64,000 bases of DNA, from positions 1,302,001 through 1,366,000 of the forward strand of contig WMCF01000006.1 in NCBI GenBank assembly GCA_009792885.1, read 5' to 3'. This DNA is from Eremophila alpestris peregrina (Eukaryota > Chordata > Aves > Passeriformes > Alaudidae). A program made the translations under genes and the position numbers. The notes beneath the pieces are model-generated. The model was not told where the DNA came from and did no database searches. It saw only the letters and a program-made list of their open reading frames with translations. Shown here in pieces: positions 1-14,074 of the stretch. Numbering within the stretch: position 1 is the stretch's first letter; each line of letters starts with the position of its first letter.

Positions 1-906
1 TCGGTAGAGCGTTACACTCAAGAATATCTAAGTACCCAATATGAAATGCTAAAAAACTAAATAACTCACCAGCCAGACATGGCTAAACTATGAGGATGTG
101 GAGGGGGGTGGGAAGAAGGGGAATGCAAAAGGAACCCAAAACACAAAACCAGTACAAGAAGCTTTTCAAATTTCAAGGCAGAACCAGAGAGTTTTTTAGT
201 TTCTAAATTGAAACATTTGCTTAAGATTAAAATAAATTCAGGTCAGCCACAGGAAAAAAGCATATAAAAGTGTTCTCTAAGTGTGCAAATCAAGATTTTC
301 CTCAATATTTAACATTAATATAAAGGTACTAGTCTGTCACCTGTAGTGTCTCAGCTAAAGACTGAGAAACTGTCTACATCTTTCCTCCACATTGGCTCAT
401 CTTTGGGGGAATTATAAGGGTCAAAGTTTCACTAAGAACACAGAACCTACACTCTTCAGCAGCACTAAGACAAACCATTCCCCTGAGACTTTGATTGCAG
501 AGACACCTTTGCATCAAAACTGAGTCTCTGACCTCTGATGCTCGCTGTCCAACATCCACATCCATCCCTACATCCAGCCATGGGATGTCCTTCCCCAGCT
601 CAGGAGGTGCACAGGGAGAACTTGGCATTGTGTTGCTCAGAGCATAATGAAGGATGCACACCCCATACAGAGTTCTCCAACACTGACATCTCTGGCGACC
701 CCAAAGGTTCTTCTGTCCTTGCAACGCCACCACATACATCAAGAAAGGCTTTACCCATGCCAGCTCTCCAATAATAGCCCTGAGTACTGCAGAACTGATC
801 TTTCATGTCATTACACCCTTCTTCCCATACAACCCCTGCTCAGTGTGGCCTCATTAAAAGCCAGGGTCTGTCCCCAGAGAACTTCGGCTGTGCTGGAAGC
901 TGCCGT

Positions 907-989
907 GGGAGGGGGAAAGGGAAGGAAAAAGAGCCCTTTCTCCCCTTTTCCCAGTGTACCCTTTTTCCTTCCTTCTCCCCCCTTCTCCC
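907..989. repeat. Purine tract followed by pyrimidine tracts
   Basis: Positions 907-933 are 27 consecutive purines, 934-952 are 19 consecutive pyrimidines, and after a 6-base break 959-989 are 31 consecutive pyrimidines. The G/A-rich and C/T-rich halves are partly complementary (GGGGAAAGGGAAGGAAAAAG against CCCTTTCTCCCCTTTTCCC), so an imperfect hairpin or triplex-type structure is possible. The second tract ends CCCACAG, which resembles a + strand splice acceptor, but no exon can be supported after it. Confidence 0.8.
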
Positions 990-2620
990 ACAGAGCCCTC
1001 TGGTTGCAGAGTGGAGACAGCTTTGCCTCACCTCAGTTTGGGCTGGGCAGACAGAGGGATGCTGAGGGCAGAAGTCACTGAGGGGTTTGAGGCCTCCCAG
1101 GCAATTCACCCACAGGGCACTGGGCACCTTGGAGATCTGGGCAGGGGCATCCTTCCCTTCCACAACTAGAACCTTCATCAGGATCTCAGCAAAAACCCTG
1201 GGCACACACATCTAACTCTGGATTCACAGCTCTCAACAGGAAACAAACAGATATTTAAACAATGATAACTTGAGATGCTTTTGTGTAGTTGAAAACCAGA
1301 TTTAGAAATCAGACCCATCTGTGTCAGATGCAGCCCACTGTCTGTCAGGACACTCAGGTATTACACAGCAGCCTCACAATCTTTTCTTAGTAATGCTACA
1401 ACATTTTTTTAAATCCACTTCTTTTTAATCAGGATAGACATGGAAGAATTAAAATGAACTTTGTGAACACAAAAGGGGGTGGGAGGAAGGAGAGTCAAGT
1501 ATTTTGCAAGAGGAAATGTCATGGGAATGTGCTGATAAGAAATAAATTCTGAAAACACACCAATAATATGAAGTACAATATGTAGCCTATCATACTAAAT
1601 ATAAATATATTTGTAGCTATTTTCATAAAGAATTATCATTATTGTTAGGCCATTTTAAGAAAAACTAAGAGCTGACTCAACACTTGATTCAAAGTCATTA
1701 GGCAATATTAACTTTAAAATCCCAACAGTTTTACAGTCTGCTTTTTATTTAAGGGCTAATCAAAAGGACTTGCAAGATACATTTGGTATCATGATGGGAA
1801 TGATGCCTGTGAAAATCAATGCCCAAGAAGCCAAAACAATTGAGTCTGTACCCAGATGTACACTTGTGGTCTCATTCATCACAATCACAACAGGTTGCCA
1901 GCTGCTCTCTCTGGAGTGTTCCCAGCTCAACAATAATGTACTGCAAAATTTTCCTTGTTCAGGAGAAAGGGCTCCCATTATTTTATTTACCACAAAAGAA
2001 AAAAAACCAAAAAACCCAAACTATTCTCTTTGTTTTAATTGGAAAGTCTCTTAATTAATTTGCTTCATAAAGAAACAAACAAACAGTAAAAACAGCTTAA
2101 ATATCAATGGTGTAGATTAACAACATTCTTCTTTTTTCCAGAATCCCTATAATTTCAAACACATGGTACAGCTCCACAAAGAACTACACTCACATAATTA
2201 AAAAGAAACTGAAGAATTGAGTGAATGAGGGAGAAGTAAAAAAGGATAAAAATTAATTTATGTGAATTTATGGAATGCTTTCTTAAAAAATATGATGCAT
2301 TTATGCGCTACACATCTGGTTTACTGCATTGAAATCAACCCAGCTGTTCATAGGAAAAAAATGCACATAATAAATCTTAGGAAGTTTTTGCTATATACTT
2401 GTGTAGAGAACGTATCACTTTAAAATAGCATGTCTGTGGAAATTACTGAAGCTACTCTATGAACCTTAGATTAATATTTAAAAGTACAGTGTTACACTGT
2501 ACCACTAAATGTCACACACAATAGATATTGCATCATCTACAGTTAATGAGAAAAGGCTGACAAAGTGAATGACACATTTAATAGTTTTGCATGACCAGTA
2601 CTGAACTGAAAGACATAAAG

Positions 2621-2630
2621 CCAAATTTGG
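2621..2630. promoter_or_regulatory. Consensus CArG box in intron 2
   Basis: A second copy of the exact palindrome CCAAATTTGG. The same caution applies: it is a perfect motif match with no supporting context beyond lying inside an SRF-responsive gene. Confidence 0.25.
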
Positions 2631-5600
2631 AAGGTAACGTTCAACAAAAGACAGAAATTAAAAGCTACTGTGGAAGACAATACAATTGAATGTTCTTTTC
2701 TGTGGACAGTTGCTTAATTTCCACTTTTACATTCAGTCTTAAATGATGCATAGACAATTTTTACATGCTTTAAAGAACACAAAACAAGATTTTATAGTGT
2801 TATGAGCAGATACCACCACTATCTTCAGATAAGTGAATGCCAGCACAGAAAAAATAATACATACAGTTATATGACAGATGTTCTTATGACACCTTGCTGT
2901 GTGAAAGGCAAAAATGGGCAAGACTGTCAGAGATTTCCTCATGTCCTCCTGATCTCACTGAGGAACTGTCAGGGCTGTGCTGGCAGTACTCTTTGGCAGG
3001 AAGGTCAGTCAAGCACATCCTCCAGAACTGGTCATATCTAGGACAGACTTGCTATAGCAGGCCTGAATTCATGCTTGAGCATGAACTTCAGCTTAATGCT
3101 AGAAGGGAGTTTTTCCCTGTAAATAATATATCACTGAAACAAGATTCATGATAGACCAATGGCCCATAAGGAAATTTTCTAAGGATTAGCACCTGTTTAC
3201 TAGACTTCTGTGAGAAAGCAGATAAATGTAAGATCCATGAAGGCTGGGAGAAGATACTTTCTTTTCCAAATCTAAAGTTAAAATAAATATATTATTAAAT
3301 AGTTGTTAATTCTGAGTTGTATTTCCAGAGCTTTTAATGATTAGCATTAACTGCAACCACAACGAGCAGCTTTTCAACAGATCACAACAGCAAATAAAAT
3401 TTTCATCCTTCTTTCTATGGCTTTAAGACATATTGAAAAAGTATGTGAGGGTGTGGTGATGGGGAGGTACAGTAGGTAGGACAAGAGTAGCCACAGAAGG
3501 CTTCCTTTCAGACAGAAAAAGCCAACATTTCAGAGTAACACTGACAGGCCATAACAGGTATGAAGAGACAATCATCTGCTTTCTCAGCAATTCCTACCTA
3601 ACAAGAGTTGTGGATGCCATTAAGGCCACAGAGGATCTGCAATGTCTATCAGTAGGTAACTAAACTGGATGTCTCAAAATATCACCACTATGGCAAGTTT
3701 TAACATTACAAAATGGAATGCACAAAGGACAGTGCACTGAGTTGAAGAAAGACTCCCAAAGCCTGTCATCATCTTGGTCTTTCAATATGTTGGCCATGAA
3801 TTTAAATGGAGCCTTATTTTGACCAGAGGTTTCCTTTACCACTGTCACGACCTGGACTGATTTTTTAATGATCCTTTTTTCCCCCTATTTTGCTCACTGA
3901 ATGAAGCCTATAAAATATAAAAAGTGTTCAATTACCTAGAGCTTTAAAGGGAAGTACAGTTGAGCCCAATGAGAACAAGCTGAAGGATCAACACCTTAGT
4001 TTATTAACAGAAATAATAAATAATTGATGCCAATTGTGAAAAACGTCAAATGTCCTTGAGCTTTAAGCAGAGCTTTGGTGCCAAAGCATTTTATAACTAA
4101 TGTTGACTAGGCTGGAGCACCTTTGTACCATAATTTAAAAACAGTAGTGCAAGATGACTGCAATATTTTCCTACAAAACACAGCTGTTGCTTTTATTTTT
4201 AAAACACATTTTCAGAAAAGCTATATTTGGACAAGAAGACATATGTCTGATAAATCTTCCAAATTATTGCTCAGGTTTTCTATTTTCTTTACCTACTGTT
4301 ATTTCTTCCACTGTTTCTACCCTAGGTCATCTTCCCTCATTTTCCAAATGGCAACATTTTTGGAGAAACTTCAGCTTGGAAGACTGAGCCCTGTACTGTA
4401 AGTAATATTTACTGGGAAAGTAGAAATGATGACAAAATAGGAGAGGATTACAGAATTTGAAATCAATGTTTATCTTAGTTATTTTGTCCTCTTCTGAGTA
4501 TCATTCCCAAGATAACAGAGGAGATGTAGCAACTGCTTTCTTTTTTAAGGTTTAAGATAACATCAGTTAGGTATTTATGTAAATTCCAGTTTGCAAGCTT
4601 GCAGCATGTCAAATATGCTTTAAGCTGAGTATTGGTGTCAAGAGAAGAATTATGTTAGAAGATTCCATTGTGAAAAAAGAAGTTAGAATACCAAGATAAT
4701 GGTTCATTTCTTCATGGAGTTTCAATCTCATTTTAAATTTGGAAAATTATTATTGTATGTGTTGCCTTATCCTCTCCATTTGGTTTCTCTTACCTTCCTA
4801 ATCTAGGTATCAGGTTTTATGGATCTGTAATAAGGACCTTATGCATTCCTGTTGTCTGTGTTTACACTTACCACAGCCTCCACAAGAACAGTAAAAAAAG
4901 CAATTTGGACCTTCCTGTATTACAATGAAATGCACTTTTAGTAGTACAAGTCATGGGGTGAAACAAAAATTCAACTGTAGACGTTTAAAGATGACATCAA
5001 CACACCCCAGCATGGAAATACACTCTCAAAGTGGCAATGATCTCTGCCAGAAGACAGTGGTTTAAATTTACAGTCCAAATAGCTACAAATTTCCTTGAAG
5101 TCTTCCATCATGGGAAGGCACGCTAAGGTACAGACAACACTGTCTGGTCTGCACTGTTCTTGTGATAAAATCAAGACATTCTTAGAGCAGACAATGTGAA
5201 GCTATTTCAGACTCAATAAATGAATATTCTAATTATTTGCTCCATAATTAGTCTGCAAGGGCTTATTCCAATCTTTTTTTATCAAATACTACCACGATAT
5301 TTCAGATTTTGAAGCATTTCCCAGCCAGCACAAGTTTCAGTGGTAACTTTGTTTTCTGCAGCAATTCCCTCCTTGAACTGTGAGGAATTTTGCCCAATTT
5401 TTTTAATTATTGAAAATAAGTGTGTTACCTCATATAAGGAAATCCACATTTGCCAAAAAATTAATTATAGATCAGGAAGAAAAAGTATGATAAGAGCAAA
5501 GAGGCAGAGATAAAAAATGCCTGTTTTAAAGCTTCTGCAAAGAAATTACACAAATAAGCAAGAATAATGACAAATTAAGCCTTTTATGCCCAAATTTATG

Positions 5601-5800
5601 CTTCAAGGTCTATGTATTGTTCTCCAAATATGATCAAATGTTCCACTACATGCTGGCAAGCAGAGAATTTCATCAGGGCACAGTACTGAAATACATGTAA
5701 ATAAAAGTAAAGAAACCCCAAGGGCTCTCTCTGTTTCATTTGAGTTAAGACATTGTAAACTCAAGAGTAAATTCAGTGGTAATGTTTTCTCCAAATCATA

Positions 5801-5870
5801 ATTAGGAGAGAGAGATAGTAGTAAGTGTTCACATTATTAGGACAGAGAGATAGTAGTAAGTGTTGTCAAT
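5801..5870. repeat. 35-bp tandem duplication
   Basis: Two adjacent 35-bp units, 5801-5835 and 5836-5870, share ATTAGG, GAGAGATAGTAGTAAGTGTT and an AT-rich end, with one G/C difference in the first part and a few changes at the unit ends. This is a simple local duplication in intron 2. It has no obvious function. Confidence 0.9.
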
Positions 5871-8705
5871 TCCCCATGAAAACAAAATCAACAATGAAAC
5901 TATCAGATATTCAGCAACAGTCTCCCTGTCTGACCTCCCCTGATCTATAGCATTTGATCCCTGTGTGTTTCCAAGCAGTGCTCCCCACAAAGTTTCAGCT
6001 GCAGGCCATATACCAGGCACAAGCATTGGGTTTTGTCACACACACTATAAAGGTGAGACAAACCAGCAGAAGAGGCCAGCAATTCCACAGTAAGAATGGA
6101 AGCTCCTGCCTGAGCATCACACACGTGTGCCTCACACTGCGGGCCAATATGAGAACCATAAAAGGCACCAAATCAAGATCTGAGCTTGACTGAAGCCCAA
6201 AGCCCTGCAAGATGTGTTTGGCAGGACAGCATAACATCTACACACCATATGAGGCAATTTTAACTCAAGAGTAATTTCACTTTGCAAAACTTAATGAGCA
6301 AATATAGCAAGGTATTTTCTGAAGTTCTTTTCTAAACATGTGCAAATCATAAAGTGCAGGGCAGCTATTATGTAAAAATCCTTTCCCCATTACTGAAACA
6401 AACCTCTGTCAGGGTAACCATCTAAATCCAGTTTCAAACAGTATCATATTTGAGAATTCTTTGCTATAAAAAGTAGCTATCATGTTACAAATATTTAAAC
6501 ATGCAAATACAAGCCTTGTACAAAAGTTAAAACAATTCTTCGAGCCAATACATTTACACTTTCCACTCCACTACTTTTCAGCAGAGGTCTACAAAGAAAT
6601 CTACATGTTTGCATACAAACTAAGAAGATTTGCGAGAAAGTCAGGTTATCCAGAATTCCCAGATTTACTGTCAGCACTTGTCAAATACAATACTTGGAGA
6701 CATAACCTGAAGACATGCAATGTTACACATTTTAAATAAATCCAATTACTTGACTTAATATCAGGAATTTGCCATGCCCTACTCATGCAGAACCTCACAA
6801 AGCAAGTATGAGTAGAAAATTCTAAATAGATCAAGCAAGGGCAAAACACTTCAGAAAGTTCTGAAAATTTTTTTAAAGTTCATAATGGCTGTGTATCCCA
6901 CAGCATGTTTGTAAAAACAAAACAAAAACAAACCCACACCAAAGAATACTTCCACTACCACCATTATACTTTTAACACTTTATTAAAAATACAGCTGCAC
7001 ATCTACCCTGTGTTAGTGTTCTACACTATTTATAAAAGCAGCACAGATTTTGAAAATACATTGTTCAATTTGGAAAATTTACTTATCTTGTGTAGCATGA
7101 CTTCAACATGGCAGAGATGTGGAAGAAAAAGCTCATTCTAGACTCTACTAGTCTACAGACCCCCTCCTGAAACATGGCATCTTGGAGTGCCAGCAAAAAC
7201 ACTTTAAATCATCTAAATAATTTCTTCCATTTTCTTAGGAACATGAGAAGGATCTCTCAAGCAATCATGTGCTCACACAGAGCACTATATCAAAACCTGT
7301 CCACAAATGACCAACTCTTTTCTTGTCTCTCCCTCTCTTCTGCAGTTCTGTGAAGGGGTGGAGGCTTTTGGGATGAGTCACACCAAATACAGCATTTCTG
7401 CCATGTTCTCATAGAATAAAGTCATCTTAGATGAGTGACCATCAAGAAATACTGCATCTCTACGCCACACTACAAAATGGGGTTTTACAGTATTGTACCT
7501 GTCAAAGAGAAATGAGCCTCTCTTTTCACCTGATGGAGCCACAGGCAGAGCAGTGGGACTGAGTTCCACAGCTGCAGAACTCAGCAGGGTGTGGGGGACA
7601 ATATTCAATACATCAATTTCTAACAGGTACAAAGTGATCTTAAAGTGCTGCTGGAAAAATTTGAAAAAATAGCAGCTTGAATTGGCCCCTGTTGAAAACT
7701 AACAGCATACCATAGAAGTTCATTTAATTCAATTAATCTTTACCTCAACTAAATTGACCATTAAATTTTGACTTGTACAGATCTGGCTTCGCCAGAGTTG
7801 ACTGATACCCTATCACATATGAGAGAAAGAATAGTTCTAAAAACCATGGAATATTCAGAAATAGTTAAGTTCAAGGACGGATTCTGATGCAATCAGATTA
7901 TAGTCCTCTCTTGCTCTCCCTCCCCCATCTCACTAGAAAGAGTTGTGATATAAATGTACTATAAGCACAAATCTTTTGTTCTAAGATGAGAATCGCTGCT
8001 TCAAGATCAAGTTTTTTGCACAGCTGAATAACAAGACAACATAGGAAACAACCACCGAGCAATGTACAACATTGTTTGCAGCAATGCTAAGCTGCAAAAG
8101 TAATATTCAATCATAGCATTCCATAAACAATTAGAAGTAATTATGACTACATTTCAGGCTTGCCAAGCCCCAATTCTTCAGAGGCCCATCCATACTTTAA
8201 GTGAAGGAAAAAGCTCTGATATTTTAATCATCCCAGCTGTACAAACCTTATTTGTGTGTGGCTCTTTATGAGTTCTGAAATAGCGGAAGTAAAAGCAAAA
8301 GCAATATATTCAGAATGCAACTGAGAATCATTAATAATGTTTTTCTGATTTTTAAAGTTTTGTACATTTACTGCTTGAATAATGAAAGAGTTTGGAAAAA
8401 ATATCACCAAATAGTTCAACAGATGTTAGGTTTGCCATAATTGCTTAATTGAATTTAGGCCTACAAAGGATCCAAAAGTTCCTGTGCTTAAAACTCCAAA
8501 CTCTACTAAGCATTTTGATTTCAGAAAGTACAAATACTTTACCTTACTTGCTCAATTTGGAAGATGAATACCTCAAAGCTGAGTTGATCAAACTACTGTT
8601 TTTGAAAACAAGTTCCTATTTCTCAAGAGGTATGCTAGCCTAACAACTCTAAAATGTTATGCCATTTTACTAGAAGTGTATTATATGCATCAACAGTACA
8701 TATTC

Positions 8706-8737
8706 ATTATTTTCAAAACATTATTTTTGAAAATAAT
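8706..8737. repeat. AT-rich perfect inverted repeat, 13-bp arms
   Basis: The arms ATTATTTTCAAAA (8706-8718) and TTTTGAAAATAAT (8725-8737) are exact reverse complements separated by 6 bases. The composition is low in complexity, so chance is a fair explanation. Confidence 0.9.
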
Positions 8738-11700
8738 AAAGCAACACTAGTCCTCAGATTGTCTCCCTACAGGCATTCATACTTCTACTGGGATGTCCAA
8801 ATCTAGAAATGAAGTTAAGTGACAAAGGAGGGGAAAAGAGTTATGTTGAAGGCATGGAATGAGGACAATAAAGTAGAATACACCTTCAAGAATCCAGAAG
8901 ATCAAAATGAGACACAAAAACTACTTCACCTTGCTCTGTGAGTGGCATGGACCATTCATCTACTCAGCCACTCATATCAAATTTTGACTCATCTTAACTC
9001 CCTAGCAGAATGCACCAGGACAACAAAGTTGTTGTACACTGCCTGCCTCAGCCTTTCTGTGAACAGTAGGAGCTCCAAGGCAAGCAGTATCTGAAACACC
9101 ACAGTTTGCAGTCCAATAGAGTAAAATGAACTGACATGAATTTTAGTTTCTGTTAGTACACCAGGATGCAAACTGCAGGGACTCAGGAGGGCTCCTACTG
9201 TCAGCTACTTCTGACACAGAAGAAAGGTAGGACAAACAGAAATGGCAGTAACCGCATCAGCCATCCCAATTCAGTTTTTTCATTTGAATACTCATCTTAA
9301 GGTCAACAGAGAATGAAGCATGCAAATTCCAACAACCTTCAGATAGGTATCCAAGAGAAAAAGAAATAGCAAGGACTTGTGTTGTTGATCTTATTTTAGC
9401 TTTTCCTCCTGAACAGATAAAAACATATTGCACCATTATTTTGTTTCCTGATTTGTCACTCTCATTTGCCCTTCCAAAGCAAGGACAAGAGCTCTGGGCT
9501 CGACCAAAAGAATGCCAACCTTCACCTTCTGAAGCAGATGTTGTTTTGAAGCTTGATATGATCCCAGCAATAGCATAAAATCACTCCTTTCTTGAAGTCA
9601 AGAAAAAACAGAGTTCCGGAAACAGGTGGCATTTATTTACATTGGCAAATATGCAACAGGATTAAAAAAAAAATTATAGGAACAGAATCAACAGATTTGA
9701 AACAAACACTTTAGGCATTTCAGACCCTGATTGTCCGGAGTTCCTCCCATAAATTGTTACCATTGAACTTCTCTAGATAAAAATAATCCAATACAAATAC
9801 CAAAGAACCCTGTCCTGTGATCTTACAAGTACCTTAAGCAAAGTTGCTTTGAAAACAATCTAAAAAAGTTAAATCCTAAAAACAGAGGAAAAACTGCTGG
9901 CAAATCTAAGCAAGTAATTACTGTGAAAAAATAGCATACAATCTTTCTATGCAAATTCATTCTCCATTGTAAATAGCTTTCTAGTCTAATTCAGGACTCA
10001 ACCCTTCCCCACCCATCTAAAATAAAACCACCTTTTGTAAATATACTTGTCTCTAATGTGTTCTACAAGGTCAACAAACTCAAGCACTAGAAAAGTTGTT
10101 GGGATGATGCCTACACTAAAAAAATCCACCCCCAGAACTCTGTCTTCAAGGTCATGGAGAGATCCTGTGTTTCCTTTGCTTTGGATAAGGCAGTAGTAGA
10201 CCTGAGATGCTGCAAGTAATTTTAGACTTATTTGGAATTAGGTAATTCCATTTGGAAGCCTGGTTACAAATGGAAAGTAAGGTGCATGTTACAAGTGCAA
10301 AGTAGGTTGAATATTAACCCCAAAAAGAACTTTCTTGAACATGAAAGCTTAACCTCAAGTAATTAAGATGACCTGTAAGATATCCAAGTGATTCAGACTG
10401 TAGGTGGCTTGACTGCATTTAATAAATGATTCAGGAAGAGCAAAGCAAATTCAAGGAGCCATTACACACCACAAGCAACAGTGGCTTGAAATTGTGAGCA
10501 ATTTGACATCTACCTTCTCAGATTCCTGATGAATCTCCAAAAGACAGTGTCCTAACCTGGAGACTGCCAAGTCCATATACTGATTGTCAAGATTTGTCTC
10601 TATACACTTAGGCATGTAAAAAGCTTCTATGCATTTTTTGTTGTTGTTTTAAATTTACTTATTTAAATAGAGCACTATATCTGCAGCATGTACCATTAAA
10701 AATGGAATTTGGTACTTGTTGAAGTCAATTAAACTTTTACACTGTTAGAAAAGATGAGGGGAAAAGGAAACACCATGATTTTTATCTCCTTTTTTCTGTA
10801 GCTTTATACACAAATTTCCCAGTACAGATCTATTTGCTGCTTTGTATTACAGGATGCTTGTCCTTTGACAAGCTCTCCAAGAGGGTAGAGCAAATGCTAA
10901 CTGAAAAGCATTGTGCATGTGGATGCCCAGTATGAGGAAAAAAAGAAGACTGAACTTCTGGCATCATTGCTCAAGTGAAACAAGAAAGCAAAACACAGCA
11001 GTGGAGTCTAACAAACAACTACTATTAGCATTCTGGATTTGTTTGTTTGATTTTGAGTCCTTTCTCTCCAGTACATCTGAGTCGATTTTCCAAAGTTCAA
11101 CTGGAAACTAACTGCTGTAAACAACATAACTGCCAGGTATGAGCTAACAGTTCTGTGGATGGTTAGTCGCAAGCAATTTAATAATCCCATGAACGACTTG
11201 AGGTGTGAGTCAGCAAAGATCACAAGCCCCAACTGCAAGTGGCAAGAGAAGAATTCAGTGCTCACAAGAAGAGACACCACATTTTAGAACTTTTGAACTA
11301 TTCTTTGTGGCTCAATTAATAATTATTTCATAAATCATCATAATCCTATTACGTTCTTAAATCAAGCATCTGATGCTACCTGAAACATCTGTCATAATAT
11401 AATTTTCTTCAAGGAAGAAGAAACCAGCAGTCACAGAGTGAAAGACAAATGCTTTTCAGTGCACTTTCCTAAACATGCTAATGCTAATAAAACACAGATA
11501 CTAAAATAAAACGCCAGAATATCAGAATGCTTTTATTTGTCTTATTTTCTTTTTTTTTAATTCTGAAGAGCGTGGTCTTATACTGCAGATATTAGATCTC
11601 ACAGATATATAATTAGCCATAATACAAAATGGACACAAACTTGTTAACGGCACAAGACAGAATTCCACTGAGTTAATAATGTTCATTATTTTCCACTCTA

Positions 11701-14044
11701 GCTGCCATAAACAAGATAACACAAACAGAATAAAAGAGGATAAAAACACTTAAACTCCTAGGGAGAGATCCAGATGAGACAAATTGGATAATACTAGAAG
11801 GAGCTGGGCAAACTTTCTCCTAGCAAAATTTATGCCTGCAGTGTATACTGAGTAAAAAGATAGATGATCAATAAAAACATAGTTTTTGCAGCTGTCCCAT
11901 CCATGTAAAGCTCTGTGTTACCTAAAAGGTTTGAAACATGTAAAAATCATGCATCCATTTTACTCAAAACTCCCACTGGGCAAGAAAAATGACTGACCTC
12001 CTTTACACTGACTGTCAATCTTTAGTATTTAATTTCTGTGCAAAATATTTACAAAGAGGGCTGAGAGCAGGGTGATTCATCAAAAAAGCAAATGGCAAAG
12101 TGTTATCAAGTGTTGGTATTTCTGAGGAAAACACAGTTGTTAGATTAGGAAAGCAACACCCTCTTCTCAGAATAAGGGCAAACCTTCATTACTATGCCTT
12201 TTTAGTATTATTAATTCGCTGTCACTCATCTTGTTATTTTTGCATTTAAAATGCCATCTTCTGCAAAACTTTTCAGTTGCACAAGAAACAATTATAGCTT
12301 CACTGAATCACATGCAACTGGAGCTAATAACCATGTTCTGCCATCAAATAGTACAGCCCAGGCATTGCTGCAGATCACATGCTCCCACAAGCATTCCAAA
12401 CAAGAGGAAGAGACAAAACCAGCAACTGTTGCTAGCTTGTTTTCTTTTTTAATGAGAAAAACTAGTAAAGATGGGGACCACTGTTTCCCAAACCAAATTT
12501 ACTGGCAAAAAGATTAAAAACTGAAAAGGTTTTTATAACTTTAATCCTTTGATGTTCACAGTTAGAAAACCAATCAAAAAACATCAGAGTTGTAGATGAT
12601 TTGAGGAACAAGGCAGCCTGCTTATCCAAGAAAGTCAGAAAAATTCCTTACAACTCATGCATAAAATTAGTCTAGACTAGGCATGGTATATCTGAAAGTG
12701 ACTATGAAGATAAATCTAGCTAACTTGCAGCAACATGAAAAAATTACCTAAAATGAATTATATAGCCACAGACAAAGAATACCCCTTATATGCAAGAATT
12801 AAATTCTTGTAAATAAAAGATAAGAAATCATCAAAATTGGAAATCAAAGATAGGAATTAAAAAAAACCAAAACAAACCAACCCAAACAAATAAATCACTG
12901 GATTAAATAGGAGATGGATTAAAATAAGTATGAAGAACATCACCTTAACTGTGTTTACGTGGAGTGTGTCACGAAGGTTAACTAAAACTACCTCTTATGT
13001 ATTTTATGTAATGGGCTTACTGGAATAGATAAGTTATATAAAAAGAGCAACTAAAAATGCATAGGTTATAGGAAACGCAAATAAAACTCCTCTTATTAGA
13101 TCTCAGACTGGAAAAAAAAAAAAGCAAAAAGAAAAGGTTGTGCTTAGTTACTAAAGAGAGACCCTCAACTCTAGTATTGCCTCAAAAAATGTTAATGGAG
13201 CTATCAACTCAATTCCAAATATTTTTTATTGGTAAGAAAATAAAAGAAAAAAAAATCACGTAAATAACTTATATTTAATGCTGAAAGAATCTGAACATTT
13301 TTTTTTTAAATACTTACATCCTGACAGAAGAAGTCTTGTTCAGAGATGAATTCCCAATGCTAAGGTGTATTAGGGTAGATTTTCAGTGCCAAGCTTGAAA
13401 CAGAAATGTAGTCCTTACAATAAGCCCCTATGCCTATGGTAGGGTTTTACAAATGTTATCAAGTCAGAACATCACTGCAGACTGAAGTAGAACTTCTCAC
13501 TGGCCAGCACAGTTGCAGACATTTTTAGAAAAAGGAGGTACAGAGCAGATCTATACAAAGCTGTCTTTGATGATAAGCAAACATTTATCGTGTTGGAGCA
13601 TGTTAAAGATATGGATAAATTCTAGGTCACTGCTCTAGGGAGATCAAAAATTGAGCCTTACCCTATAAAAGCACACAACATCATTCAAGCTCTGTTACAC
13701 TTGAATTTGATTCCTGTCACAGTTTACCTTTTACTCTTACAAGCTTCTTTGATGTACATGACAATCCATCAGGCAATTGGTCCTTTAGAAGCTAGAAATC
13801 CCTTCTTTGAAGCTTCAAGTGAAATAAATCAGCTGTCAAGCATCATGAATTGTGTTTTTTTCCTAAATAGTTTTAAATGCCTGGTTAATGTCCAAACAAT
13901 AAAGTGTCTTTTCTTTGCTACGTTTAGGCTACAAGTAAAATGAATGTTGTCTTTGTTTCACCTGATTTTAAATGCAAGACTTTATGTCTTTAAAAAAGTT
14001 ATTGACCATATCTAAGACATATGACTGAGATACTCAGATTTAGT

Positions 14045-14074
14045 AAAAAAAAAATAAATATATATATATATTTT
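14045..14074. repeat. Poly-A and TA microsatellite
   Basis: A run of ten A (14045-14054) is followed by TAAA, a TA run of six units and TTTT. This is simple sequence in intron 2, about 1.3 kb from exon 2. Confidence 0.9.

Noticed and set aside
1..40. TCGGTAGAGC at the very start, like a tRNA D-arm
   Set aside because: No anticodon stem-loop or T-arm follows in the next 80 bases, and the acceptor side would lie outside the window; a 10-base match is not enough.
2990..3170. GATAGACCAATGGCCCAT block, possibly a reversed old CR1/L3 end
   Set aside because: Only about a dozen bases fit the expected motif and the rest does not align convincingly.
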